Below, piece after piece: positions 26,489-35,259 of a stretch of 64,000 bases of DNA. The notes beneath the pieces are model-generated. The model did not search any database, was not told the DNA's origin, and saw only the letters and a list, made by a program, of their open reading frames with translations. The stretch lies in NCBI RefSeq assembly GCF_008369105.1, contig NZ_VINQ01000007.1:37962-101961 (forward strand), read 5' to 3'. Each line of letters begins with the position of its first letter. Positions within the stretch are counted from its first letter, which is position 1. This DNA comes from Aquicoccus porphyridii. Its GTDB lineage: Bacteria; Pseudomonadota; Alphaproteobacteria; Rhodobacterales; Rhodobacteraceae. The position numbers were made by a program, and so were the translations under genes.

Positions 26489-28695
26489 CACAGCGTCTCC
26501 TCAAGTTCGGTTTTCGACAGCGGCAGGCTGCGGATGCGCTGCCCGGTCAGCGCCGCGACGGCGTTGACCACGGCGGGCGGGGTGCCGGGCACGCCGGGTT
26601 CACCGATGCCGCCAATGGGTGCACCGCTTTCGACGATGCCAACGTGAACGCGGGGCATCTGATAGCGCGCTAGGAAAGGGTAGCCATCGAAGTTGCGGGC
26701 CTGCGGCATGCCGTTTTCATAGGTCTGTTCTTCGACCAGTGCCGAGGACAGGCCCGTCGCCACCGAGGACTCGACTTGCGCCCTGATGATGGCCGGGTTG
26801 ACGATCTTGCCCGGATCGACCGCGACCCAGATGTCGTGCACCTTGGCCTCGCCATATTCGATGGAGACTTCGGCAAGGGTCGCCAATTCACTGCCAAAGG
26901 CCGAGGCCATGGCCACACCTCGGGCGCGGCGGCTGCCGTCTTCGGCCGTATAAGGCCCCCGTTTCCAGCCACCAGAGAGTTCGCTCACGGTATCAAGCAG
27001 CGTCAGGTGGCGCGGGCTGTCCGACAGCAGGTGTTGGCGCAGGGTGAAGGGATCTTGCCCGCCGGCATCGGCAATCTCGTCAAGGAACCCCTCGTAGAAG
27101 AATCCGTTCATCGAATGGCCGACCGAGCGCCAGAAGCCCAAGGTGACCGGATAGGGATGCACCACCTGGGCGATGCGGCGGTTGGCGATGGCATAGGGTT
27201 TTTCGCGCAGCCCCTCCACCACCGAGGTCTTGGCAACGCCTTCGGGCTGGCCAACGCTGGGGCCGTCGCCCACGGTCTCGATCTCCAGCGCCACCGGCAG
27301 GCCCTTGTCGTCAAGCCCGGCGCGCATCCGCGCCACGAATTGCGGCCGCATGGAATCACGCAGGAATTCCTCCTCGCGGCTCCAGATCAGCTTGACCGGG
27401 CGCCCGGCGGCGCGGGCCAGGAAAGCGGCCTGCAGGAAAGGATGACCGGCGTTGTACAGGAAATGCCGTCCGAAGAACCCGCCCAGCAGCGGCGAATGGA
27501 TATGGATCTGCTCCGGTGCGAGGCCCAGCACCTGGGCGGCGACATTGCGGAACACATCCGGCGCCTGGTTCGGCAGCCAGAGGTCCAGCGTGCCGTCCGC
27601 GTTCCAGCGTGCCAGGGTCGACGGCGGTTCAAGCTGCCCGTGAACCAGCAGGGGTGCGTCATAGGTGGCTTCCACCACCTGCGCCGCAGCGGCCAGGGCG
27701 CTGGCGGTATCGCCGTGGTTCTCGGCGTCAATGCCCGGCCCCGGCGCTGCGATCTGCGCTGCGCGCAGGGCGGTGGTTGAGAAATCGGCGGGCATGGTGT
27801 TCGGCGTGCCCGGTTCGGGCTCGGTCCAGGTGACTTGGAGCGCCTCGACGGCTTGGCGTGCGTGCCACCAGTAATCGGCGATCACCGCCACCGCCCCCTG
27901 CAGTCGCTGGATCGACTGAACGCCTGTCATTGCCGCCACTACGGCCTCATTGGCAATCCGACCGGGTTCTCCACCCAGACGCGGCGCATGCTGAATGGCG
28001 GCATGCGCCATGCCCTCGACCTGCACGTCAATCGTATAGGTGGCCTTGCCGGTGGATTTGTCGCGGATGTCGAGCCGTTTCAGCGGCTGGCGAATCCAGC
28101 GGAAATCGGCTTCGTCGCGCAGCGTGACATCGTCGGGCACAGGCAGGGCAGCGGCCTCACCGGCCAATTCACCATAGCTCAGGCTCCGGCCCGAAGCGGC
28201 GTGGATCACCTTGCCCGGCTCTGTGCTCAACTGACCAACCGGCACGTCCAGACGGGCGACCCCAGCCGCAAGCAACATCTGCCGGGCGGCAGCGCCCAAG
28301 CGGCGCATCGGCTCATAGCTTGCCTGCACGGAATGGCTGCCGCCGGTAATGCGGAAACCGCCAAGCTGATAATCTGGGCCCGGCGGAGCGTTCTCGACGA
28401 TGAAATCGGCAGGATCAGAATCAAGCTCCTCGCCGACCAGCTGCGCCAGCGCGGTAAAAATTCCCTGGCCGCCCTCGATGAAGGGGCTTTGCAGGCGCAC
28501 GCGCCCGTCGGCGCCAATCTCGATGAAGGCACCGACACGGGTGCCGGGCACGATCTCGGCGGTCTCTTGCGCGCGGGCCGACCGGCCGGGCAGGGCGACG
28601 GCCAGCACCAGGCTGCCGAGCGAGGCACCAAGGAAGCCCCGGCGCGACAGGTTGACGGTTGCGGGGCGGGCGGGGGTCTGGTCGATGACATTCAT
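26488..28695 (-). CDS. Molybdopterin-binding subunit, isoquinoline 1-oxidoreductase/aldehyde dehydrogenase type
   Basis: A 735-residue large subunit of the xanthine-oxidase family. A twin-arginine signal is visible (SRRGFLGASLGSLVLAVALP), so the folded enzyme is exported. Diagnostic blocks are the two repeated HVEPPSTLA-like segments (here GQLEPPSTLARWN), GGFFGRHFLYNAGHPFLQAAF, and the C-terminal GAPIGGIGEPGVPGTPPAVVNA with the catalytic-Glu region. It matches the IorB type, with no separate FAD subunit. Substrates in the family are N-heteroaromatics or aldehydes; this one is unknown. Confidence 0.85.
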   Translation of the reverse strand: MNVIDQTPARPATVNLSRRGFLGASLGSLVLAVALPGRSARAQETAEIVPGTRVGAFIEIGADGRVRLQSPFIEGGQGIFTALAQLVGEELDSDPADFIVENAPPGPDYQLGGFRITGGSHSVQASYEPMRRLGAAARQMLLAAGVARLDVPVGQLSTEPGKVIHAASGRSLSYGELAGEAAALPVPDDVTLRDEADFRWIRQPLKRLDIRDKSTGKATYTIDVQVEGMAHAAIQHAPRLGGEPGRIANEAVVAAMTGVQSIQRLQGAVAVIADYWWHARQAVEALQVTWTEPEPGTPNTMPADFSTTALRAAQIAAPGPGIDAENHGDTASALAAAAQVVEATYDAPLLVHGQLEPPSTLARWNADGTLDLWLPNQAPDVFRNVAAQVLGLAPEQIHIHSPLLGGFFGRHFLYNAGHPFLQAAFLARAAGRPVKLIWSREEEFLRDSMRPQFVARMRAGLDDKGLPVALEIETVGDGPSVGQPEGVAKTSVVEGLREKPYAIANRRIAQVVHPYPVTLGFWRSVGHSMNGFFYEGFLDEIADAGGQDPFTLRQHLLSDSPRHLTLLDTVSELSGGWKRGPYTAEDGSRRARGVAMASAFGSELATLAEVSIEYGEAKVHDIWVAVDPGKIVNPAIIRAQVESSVATGLSSALVEEQTYENGMPQARNFDGYPFLARYQMPRVHVGIVESGAPIGGIGEPGVPGTPPAVVNAVAALTGQRIRSLPLSKTELEETL

Positions 28696-28708
28696 GACTC
28701 TGGCCTCC

Positions 28709-29158
28709 TCAGCTTTGCGCCGCATCGCGCACGGCGGCGGCGATGGCGTTGTAGGTGCCGCAGCGACACAGGTTGCTCATCGCGTCCGCAATGTCTGCAT
28801 CGCTCGGCGCGGCATTGTCTTTCAGCAGCGCCGTCGCCGCCATCACCTGGCCGGACTGGCAATAGCCGCATTGCGGCACCTGATTGGTCACCCAGGCCTC
28901 GACTACGCGCCGCCCGACGGCGTCTTCCTCGATGGCTTCGATCGTGGTGATCGACTGCCCCTCGACTGCCTCCACCGGCAGGGAGCAGGACCGCGTCGGC
29001 ACCCCGTCGACCAGCACCGTGCATGCGCCGCACATGCCGATGCCGCAGCCGTATTTGGTGCCGGTCATGCCCAGAATATCGCGGATCGCCCACAAAAGCG
29101 GCATGCCCTCGTCGGCCTCGATCTCATGTTCGGTGTCGTTGATGGTAATCCTCGTCAT
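28709..29158 (-). CDS. (2Fe-2S) subunit of the molybdoenzyme
   Basis: A 149-residue small subunit with two [2Fe-2S] clusters. The plant-type ferredoxin site is CGIGMCGACTVLVDG with a distal Cys (SCSLP), and the second all-helical site is CGYCQSGQV followed by CRCGTY. It starts at 29158 with a GGAAGG site upstream; the longer form adds an unneeded basic extension. It precedes the large subunit by 13 bases, giving the order iorA, iorB, cytochrome c. Confidence 0.9.
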   Translation of the reverse strand: MTRITINDTEHEIEADEGMPLLWAIRDILGMTGTKYGCGIGMCGACTVLVDGVPTRSCSLPVEAVEGQSITTIEAIEEDAVGRRVVEAWVTNQVPQCGYCQSGQVMAATALLKDNAAPSDADIADAMSNLCRCGTYNAIAAAVRDAAQS

Positions 29159-29493
29159 GACCTGCCTTCCGTATGGTGGGGTTCGCATCGCGCCTTTGCG
29201 CATAATATGAGGCCCGGCGCGGCGGTTGTAACTGGCGGATTATGCCAAACCGACTTGCACACCCCGCCAATTCCTGTCGCCGGACGGATACGTGCCGGTT
29301 CGCCCGCAGCCTAGGCAAGGGGCAGGCCGAAAACGCGACGTTGGATCGAGCGTGGTACGGCTATTGCGAACTTCTCATCTGATCGAATTGGGATCGCTTG
29401 ATCTCGAAATCTGACATCGGCGATGGCGCGGCAAATGGCAGTGTTGTCCGCATCTTTCCAATTCGTAGACGTGGCAGCGAAGGTCTGCAATCG
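29159..29493. other. Intergenic region between iorA-like gene and IS110
   Basis: About 335 bases that should hold the promoter of the minus-strand molybdoenzyme operon near 29160-29300 and one end of the IS110 element near 29400-29490. No clear promoter pair or inverted terminal repeat is visible; IS110 elements usually lack the latter. Confidence 0.4.
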
Positions 29494-30462
29494 TCATGCA
29501 GGCAAAGGCCGTCGCGCCGGTTCTCCCGTCTTCAGGACAGCGTTCATTATGACGATCAGCTTGCGCATGATGGCTGTGATTGCGACCTTGGCAGGCTTGC
29601 CACGCTCACGCAATCGGCGTGCAAATGATTGCATTGCCGGATCGTATCGCAGCGTTGAAAGAGCAGCCATGTAGAGGCTCGCCCTGACTTCTCGTCTTCC
29701 GCCTGAAATGCGGCAGTGGCCCTTCATTGCCCCGGAATCCTGGGCGTGCGGCGCAAGACCAACGATGGCCGCTGCCTCGCCTTTTGTCAGTGAGCCGAGT
29801 TCCGGCACATAGGCAAGGCAGGCCGCAGCAGTCTTGGGGCCGACGCCAATCACCGATGTCAGAAGATCCGACTTCCGCCGAAACTCTGGTGTCGCAGCGA
29901 CCAGCTTGGCGATCTGGGTATCCAGTTCATTCATTTCCTTGGTCATAGCCCGAACATGGCGCTTCAATGATCGCTCTACCGCTTTGATTTGCGGATGTTC
30001 CAGTCTGTTTTGTTCAGTACGGATCATCTGGGCAAGATCATCGCGCCGACGCCGCAAGCCGCGAAGCTCGACTGTTTCTTTGCTAGGTGGTTGCCATAAA
30101 CGCAGGTCATCCGACTTTGCTGCAAAGAGTGCCAGCATCCTTGCGTCCACTGAATCTGTTTTGGCCGATAGACCTAGATACTTCGCAAAGTTCCGGGTTC
30201 GCGTGCCATGCGCGCGACGGACAGGCAAACCCTGTTCGACACAGCATTCAAGAACTATGCGCTCATACCCGCCGGACGCCTCACAGACGATGAAGGGCAA
30301 CCGGTCCTTGCTTGCGGCCTTGAGCAACCGTTTGACCGCTGCCGCGCTGTTTGGGATCGTCATCTGCCGATCATCTGGCAAACTGTGAACCGTCAGGCTG
30401 GCTTTGGAAACTTCGAATGCAATGATGTTGGTGCGATCTACCTCGCTCGAAATACTGCTCAT
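29494..30462 (-). mobile_element. IS110-family transposase and element
   Basis: A 322-residue transposase of the DEDD type. The N-terminal RuvC-like domain shows CEASGGYE near residue 61 and KTDSVDARMLALFA near 97, and the C-terminal transposase_20 domain starts VIGVGPKTAAACLAYVPE with HAQDSGAMKGHCRISGGR. The first catalytic Asp of the usual GIDVSK motif is Glu here (AFEVSK). The ATG at 30462 is preferred over the long frame from 30615. The element's ends cannot be set without comparison. IS110 elements carry a guide bridge RNA in a flanking non-coding stretch, most likely 30463-30729 here. Confidence 0.82.
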
Positions 30463-30729
30463 ATCTTTGTCGTTATCCCTGATTATGCTCGGCCGCGAAA
30501 GCCCTTCTACCGTTCGGATGGCCGGACAGATGTGACGGGTGGCAAGATACTTTGCGACCGCAGATCGGGTCATTCCTCGGGGAGGCCCGCCCGCCACCAG
30601 CTCCCGGATGGCCATCCGAGAAACCGACCGCCTTCATTCTCTCAGAGAAGAAAATAGAGGCAATGTCTTACGCATAATCCTCGGGGGAGTGCCGCCAGGC
30701 ACGGGGGCAGACAGCCCCTAGGATGGACA

Positions 30730-31032
30730 TCAACCTCCGGATGTGCCGGGAGTCAGAAGTCGCGGGTCGTAATCCGCTGAAACCAAAACGAATTTCCGAT
30801 CTTCCGAATCCTTGAGATAAACGGCCTCTCTATCTGCAATCGCCAGAACATCGTCTGTATGGCGCCTCAGAAAGCCGGTGGAGATCGGATCCTCCTCCGA
30901 AGACGGGTTGCAGCCGACCTTCAAGGTGATGGTCTGGCGGGCCAGCGTTTCAGCGGAAACCCCATCGTCCCGCGCCAGTTCACAAAGCCGCCCATAGAGG
31001 TCGTATGACAGGTTAAGGATCAAATCGGGCAT
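30730..31032 (-). CDS. Small hypothetical protein
   Basis: A 100-residue protein without a recognised family. The N terminus MPDLILNLSYDLYGRLCELARDDGVSAETLARQTI has the look of a ribbon-helix-helix segment (strand, then two helices), as in antitoxins. The rest is mixed. No toxin partner is adjacent, and the ribosome site is weak. Confidence 0.5.
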   Translation of the reverse strand: MPDLILNLSYDLYGRLCELARDDGVSAETLARQTITLKVGCNPSSEEDPISTGFLRRHTDDVLAIADREAVYLKDSEDRKFVLVSADYDPRLLTPGTSGG

Positions 31033-31373
31033 CTTGCCATCCGTATGGTTTCAATGGGCTATTCCATTGTGGCCAGCAGATACCGCTCGTGCAAGCAGCA
31101 ACTCCTTACATCCGCACTGATAGACAGAAGGGGCGCGGCCAGCCGCGCCACACCCATCCCTTGAAGGGGAAGGAGTTTCGGCTTCCTTCCCCCTGAAGCG
31201 AAATAGACAGGGCCGTGTCCTCGGCTGCGCCTGCGGGCCGCACCACCCCTGTCGATTTTGCTTCACCCCCATCCTCTCACGCTCGCCGCTCGGCAGGGGT
31301 AAGCGGGCGCTTACCCCCCTTCAATGATGAAGAAGGCGCGGGAACGGGGCGCTCCGTGGATCAGTGAAACGGA
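31033..31373. other. Hairpin-dense intergenic region
   Basis: About 340 bases without a credible gene but with much symmetry: GAAGGAG/CTTCCTTC near 31165-31190, an imperfect 18-base inverted repeat (GAAGCGAAATAGACAGGG against CCCTGTCGATTTTGCTTC) at about 31195-31264, and GGGGTAAGC/GCTTACCCC near 31296-31317. This density resembles replication or transfer origins, or stacked terminators. Confidence 0.5.
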
Positions 31374-31382
31374 GTGAAGACC

Positions 31383-31571
31383 ATGCCGAGACAGGAAAGA
31401 TTGGAAGCGAAGGCAATCAAACGCATCCTCGATGCTAGGACGCGCGAGGTCGTCGGATGGCTCTACGAATGGAACACCGGAGAACAGGTGCCCCGCTGGA
31501 AGGGCGGGCGCAGGAAGAATATCATCTACGAGCAAGATCCCGATTCCTCGCGCTCGACCGATAACCTTTAG
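31383..31571 (+). CDS. Small conserved island protein
   Basis: A 62-residue basic protein. The ATG at 31383 has a GGAG site nine bases upstream, and a GTG nine bases earlier is the longer option. The segment GWLYEWNTGEQVPRWKGGR is repeated as a degraded copy at 32961-33035, so this is a genuine coding sequence under past selection. No function is known to me. Confidence 0.55.
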   Translation: MPRQERLEAKAIKRILDARTREVVGWLYEWNTGEQVPRWKGGRRKNIIYEQDPDSSRSTDNL

Positions 31572-31769
31572 AAACAACACCGCCGCCCGATCCGGGATGC
31601 GTCGATGTTGTTCCCAATCCCTGGTGGTGTTTTCGCCCAACTCGTAGCGGGCGGAAAAGGCAGCTCAGGAACATCCCTGCCGCCTTTGGATCGCGGCCAC
31701 GTCAACGGTTTCGGGCACATGGACGGCGGCAGGCTTCGCCTTGCCCCGAGCGATTTCCAGTGCCTTCGA

Positions 31770-32546
31770 TCAAAATCGTGCGCGCCGCCGTCCTGACCAA
31801 CGCCTTGTCTGCATCCTCGCGGCTGCATTCTGGCGGGCCATGTAAGTTGTAACGCCCTTGGCGAGACCCTCATGGTTTAGGTTCAGCTTGCCTGACAGAG
31901 CATCCCTGAGAAGTGCATTTCTGCCACAAAGGGCAATCATGGCGTACCCGGCTACCCTACCGGGGAAAAGACACCAAAGATTGGTGCCGCCCGGTGTTGT
32001 GCGCGCAACGAAATTGTCGCCAGCGGTGAAATCAAACATCACTGGAACCTTGCAGCCCGTCCAGTTTTTCGGCAGGGTCTTGCCCACAAAAGGTGTGAGG
32101 AACAGCAGGCTGTTTCCCACCCGGTGCCAGAAACGGAAACTCTCGACCAACCGCGGTCGATCCCTTTTAAGCCGCGATCCGTCTACCACCCAGATCATTC
32201 GATCATAGAATGCTTCCCGGGCGCGGCGCTCGTCCGGCTGCAAATGCGAATGCTGAAACTCGATGACCAGGCCATGGGGCGTCTTCACATCGGCGATATG
32301 TTTCTCCCCGTCAGGAGCAACGTGGATCACCTCCTGGCATTCCTGCGGGAACAGGCTTTTCCAGCCGCGGTGCCACTCGGTCTCATTTTCATGCCATGGA
32401 TCGCAATGCTTCCGGCCTTTGTGGGCCCAATGCCAGACCCTCTGCTCGCCACATTTTGCGGTTACCGGTGCCCCGCATCCTGGGCATTCAGCGACGACAC
32501 CTAGCTGTGGGATGTCGCGCTCACCATTCACCAGTGCAAATTCCAT
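31770..32546 (-). CDS. CoiA-like competence/nuclease domain protein
   Basis: A 258-residue protein of the CoiA-like family, predicted restriction-endonuclease-fold nucleases. An N-terminal Zn-ribbon-like part (CPGCGAPVTAKCGEQRVWHWAH) leads to the nuclease core: HENETEWHRGWKSLF, then HIADVKTPHGLVIEFQHS with the Asp and E-x-Q residues expected of a PD-(D/E)xK site. The ATG at 32546 with AAGGGA six bases upstream is preferred over the frame start at 32561. No dprA or com genes are near, so a role in island transfer or defence is as likely as competence. Confidence 0.75.
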   Translation of the reverse strand: MEFALVNGERDIPQLGVVAECPGCGAPVTAKCGEQRVWHWAHKGRKHCDPWHENETEWHRGWKSLFPQECQEVIHVAPDGEKHIADVKTPHGLVIEFQHSHLQPDERRAREAFYDRMIWVVDGSRLKRDRPRLVESFRFWHRVGNSLLFLTPFVGKTLPKNWTGCKVPVMFDFTAGDNFVARTTPGGTNLWCLFPGRVAGYAMIALCGRNALLRDALSGKLNLNHEGLAKGVTTYMARQNAAARMQTRRWSGRRRARF

Positions 32547-32960
32547 ATCGTTTCCCTTCATGTCGTGGGGGCGCGCGCACGGGAATCCGGCGAGCGTTTT
32601 CGAAGTCGGAAAAGTTGGTGCGCAGCTCTGCCGGTAGGTGTCCGGTGCTGGTTCTTGGTTCTCTTCGGTGCGCGGGCTTTTTCGCCATTCACCGGTTATT
32701 GGGGCGGCTCAACGCGATGCCTGGCGCCACCTTTTTCTCGAAGCATGACCAGAGCATATCTCAAATATTCTTGGTGTCAAAGATGAGCCGCATTGGTTGC
32801 CCGAGCCCCACCCCGCGAACGGGCCTTCTCGCTGATCCGCCTTTGGACCTGACACATTTCGATGTCGCTCCGAGTTCGCAGCTACGCGGATTGAGCCTCG
32901 CAGGTCGTCTATCGTGCAGGCCGATAGCCAACGATGTCGGTTTGAATGATCACCAGCGCC
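32547..32960. other. Intergenic region upstream of the CoiA-like gene
   Basis: About 410 bases with no credible gene; open frames here have poor composition. It should carry the promoter of the minus-strand CoiA-like gene near 32560-32640. Decayed remains of an older gene such as the one at 32961 are possible. Confidence 0.35.
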
Positions 32961-33035
32961 GACTGGCTCAATGAATGGAACACCGGCGAGCAAGTGCCGC
33001 GCTGGAATGACGGGCGCAGCGAGAATGTCATCTAA
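32961..33035 (+). pseudogene. Degraded copy of the small protein at 31383
   Basis: Translation gives DWLNEWNTGEQVPRWNDGR then a stop, matching residues in the C-terminal half of the protein at 31383-31571 (WLYEWNTGEQVPRWKGGR). No start or N-terminal half is present. The DNA similarity extends over about 65 bases. It is a truncated duplicate or recombination remnant. Confidence 0.6.
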
Positions 33036-33096
33036 CAAGCGGGCCCAGTAGACGGGGGTGCGTAACCGGGGGGCTTCGGCGTTTCCCGCCGCCCTC

Positions 33097-33615
33097 CTAA
33101 CGATCAGGCGCAGCCTTGAGGCCATCCTCAAACCGCTCCGCCGCTGCCACGGCCTCATTCATCAGCGAGTCGAAATTGTCTGGAGGGTTTCCACCGTCCA
33201 ACATGCCTCTGAAGGTCGCATAGGCATCCGTCTTGCTTCCATAAGCCCTCAAGGTCTTCTCGTCGTTCACCCAGGCGAGCACGATGACCTTCGCGTCGCT
33301 ATTGAATCGGTAAAAAAGTCGATACTGCTGGAAGAACTTCGCTCGAAACCAGTGCTTTCGGTCATCACCGAGCGTGTCGCCTTGCCGAAACGCCGAAGCA
33401 CCCGGGTCAACCGGTATTGCTTCAGTCACCAGCTTGAAGATTGCCGCCAGTCGTTTCGTACAGTTCTTCTTGCGCCACGTTTTGGGGTCGCGCCGCTTGC
33501 GCTGTTCGACCTCCTCGGTCAGCCCTTCGAGTTGATCAAGAAAGATCGGGTGCGCGTAAATCGACCACCCGTTGACGACAAGCGCCGCCTCGGTGGGCTT
33601 GGTGCCGCCCGTCAT
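33097..33615 (-). CDS. yhaV: YhaV-family type II toxin
   Basis: A 172-residue RelE-superfamily ribonuclease toxin. Diagnostic segments are VNGWSIYAHPIFLDQLEGL at the N terminus, RDPKTWRKKNCTKRLAAIFKL, and the core HWFRAKFFQQYRLFYRFNSDAKVIVLAWVNDEKTLRAYGSKTDAY. YhaV cleaves mRNA and is held in check by PrlF. Its ATG overlaps the prlF stop by four bases, the normal order of antitoxin before toxin. It probably stabilises the island. Confidence 0.92.
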   Translation of the reverse strand: MTGGTKPTEAALVVNGWSIYAHPIFLDQLEGLTEEVEQRKRRDPKTWRKKNCTKRLAAIFKLVTEAIPVDPGASAFRQGDTLGDDRKHWFRAKFFQQYRLFYRFNSDAKVIVLAWVNDEKTLRAYGSKTDAYATFRGMLDGGNPPDNFDSLMNEAVAAAERFEDGLKAAPDR

Positions 33616-33938
33616 TCGTCCTCGGGCGACAGCGGCGCGTCGAGATCAAGGTCAATGTCTCCGACAAGTGCCGCGAGGCGGTCACGCAAGGCACCTTCAA
33701 ACGCCCGGATGTGTTCCGGGTGCGCCTTGATATCGGCTTCGACAAAATCGAGGAACGCACCGAGCGCGGCATCGCCTTCCTCAGCGCGCACGGGCTCGAT
33801 ATAGACGCGGCCGCTCGGCTCAATGCAATAACGAATCTGATCACCTTTGCCGAGTTTCAGTTGCTTGCGCACGCCGCTTGGAACCGTGGTCTGATAGCGA
33901 TCGGTGAGCTTCGAAACATCCTGAGCGAGCGCGGTCAT
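33612..33938 (-). CDS. prlF: PrlF/SohA-family antitoxin
   Basis: A 108-residue antitoxin with an N-terminal AbrB-like swapped-hairpin domain (KLTDRYQTTVPSGVRKQLKLGKGDQIRY). The acidic C-terminal tail (DIDLDLDAPLSPEDE) would wrap the toxin. AbrB-type antitoxins bind their own promoter, which fits the palindrome between the promoter elements at 33976-34004. An AGGAGG site precedes the ATG. Confidence 0.9.
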   Translation of the reverse strand: MTALAQDVSKLTDRYQTTVPSGVRKQLKLGKGDQIRYCIEPSGRVYIEPVRAEEGDAALGAFLDFVEADIKAHPEHIRAFEGALRDRLAALVGDIDLDLDAPLSPEDE

Positions 33939-34238
33939 AGCAGCCTCCTAAGAGAATGGCATTTGGAACACATGATAGGTAATGCATTTGCATTGCCGTG
34001 TCAAGCGAAGTGGTAAGGTGTGCCTTGTTAAGGCGGGGCGCGGACGCGCCCATACCGGAACTGCAGCCTTGGCCCAATGCTGCATCGCAGCTGCCCCAGA
34101 CCGACCGTTCGATACGTGGTGCATTAACGACGCCAGCTCAGAGGTACGTACCCCGGGACAAGTGAACCCCACTAGTCGCGCGCACAACGCAAAAAGAGAG
34201 CCCTTTCATTGCCTAGGTCCGTCCGGAACTTTTATCGT
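33939..34238. other. Intergenic region between prlF and the glycosyltransferase
   Basis: About 300 bases. The left part (33939-34010) is the prlF promoter/leader. The remainder has no credible gene or terminator that I can see; open frames read poorly on both strands. GC begins to drop here toward the AT-richer glycosyltransferase gene. Confidence 0.4.
33976..34004 (-). promoter_or_regulatory. prlF-yhaV promoter with palindromic operator
   Basis: On the minus strand, TTGACA (33999-34004) and TACCTA (33976-33981) are 17 bases apart, a good sigma-70 pair. The symmetric AATGCA..TGCATT (33981-33994) lies between them, where a bound antitoxin would block RNA polymerase. The prlF ATG is about 40 bases downstream. 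Confidence 0.6.
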
Positions 34239-35252
34239 TCACTTGCCCCGCGAGACCGTCCGCACTCGCCACTCCGATATCACGTCACTTGCCGATCCGG
34301 ACAGAACTACCCCTGCGATGGTAAGTATTTTTCGGCCCGCAAGGCGAGCGCAACATACTGCGGCAAGGATGCGTTCTCGAACACTCGGCACTCTATCAGT
34401 TTGTGCGATATCATGAAGTTCACCAGCGAGCTCCCAAAGGACGTTGACGGCTTCACGAAATAAACTAATACGTTCACCGTAATCTTCCACACGCGTCAAG
34501 TATTCTAAGGCATACTCACGCCGCACGCGGAAATGAAGCTGCTCAATACTCCTGCTCATCGGGTGATGGACCCCCATTTCTGGAGAATACCCAAGGGAAA
34601 AGCCTGCCTTCGTCGCGCGACTACTCCAGTCTCGCTCCTCACTTCGATTTATTCCCGAAAAGCCGCCAACCTTGTCGAAAACGTGCTTACGAACGGCTAG
34701 ATTCCCTGTTCCGACGAAGCCATTACGAATGTTCAAATCATTTCGATGCGCAAATACCTTCTGATATGCGACTACGGAGGCATCAGAAAAATTGTCCGAT
34801 ATATAGCTATGCACTTGACCTGCGACAATGCTCACCGACTCATCTTGGAATGCATCGGAAACAGCTCTGGCCCATCCTGGCATGGGGCTACAGTCCTGAT
34901 CGAGGAAGGCAATCACGTCAAAGTTAGCGACAGCAGCTCCAGCGTTCCGCGCTGGCCCTGGCCCCGGTTCGGGTTCATGAATAATCCTGACACGGTCAAA
35001 TTCCCTAGCCACGGGCCCGAGCACATGCTCTTCTCCGTTGTCAACGACAATGATTTCTCCAGGATGCAATTCACAAGCAATCAATTTCCTCAAGAACTCT
35101 CGGAGTGCGGTCGGCGGCCCTAGGAATGGGGTAATCAACGAGAATTTAGCGTGCGGTGGAGCGGTCGTCGACGTCACCAGCCCCCTATCACAGGCCTTCG
35201 GTTTGTGTGTGATCCTGCTATCGGCTTGGTTCGTGTCTGGTCTGGAATCCAT
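34239..35252 (-). CDS. Family 2 glycosyltransferase
   Basis: A 337-residue GT-A enzyme. The N-terminal catalytic domain has FSLITPFLGPPTALREFL near residue 37, IIVVDNG near 66, GPARNAGAAVANFDVIAFLDQDC with the metal-binding D-x-D near 97-115, GTGNLAVRKHVFDKVGGF near 180 and SEERDWSSRATKAGF. The C-terminal 70 residues are amphipathic helices, possibly membrane-associated. The ATG at 35252 is preferred; a TTG at 35267 would overlap the upstream gene. It is the last gene of the minus-strand defence arm and has distinctly lower GC. Confidence 0.75.
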   Translation of the reverse strand: MDSRPDTNQADSRITHKPKACDRGLVTSTTAPPHAKFSLITPFLGPPTALREFLRKLIACELHPGEIIVVDNGEEHVLGPVAREFDRVRIIHEPEPGPGPARNAGAAVANFDVIAFLDQDCSPMPGWARAVSDAFQDESVSIVAGQVHSYISDNFSDASVVAYQKVFAHRNDLNIRNGFVGTGNLAVRKHVFDKVGGFSGINRSEERDWSSRATKAGFSLGYSPEMGVHHPMSRSIEQLHFRVRREYALEYLTRVEDYGERISLFREAVNVLWELAGELHDIAQTDRVPSVRERILAAVCCARLAGRKILTIAGVVLSGSASDVISEWRVRTVSRGK

Positions 35253-35259
35253 CTCGTAG

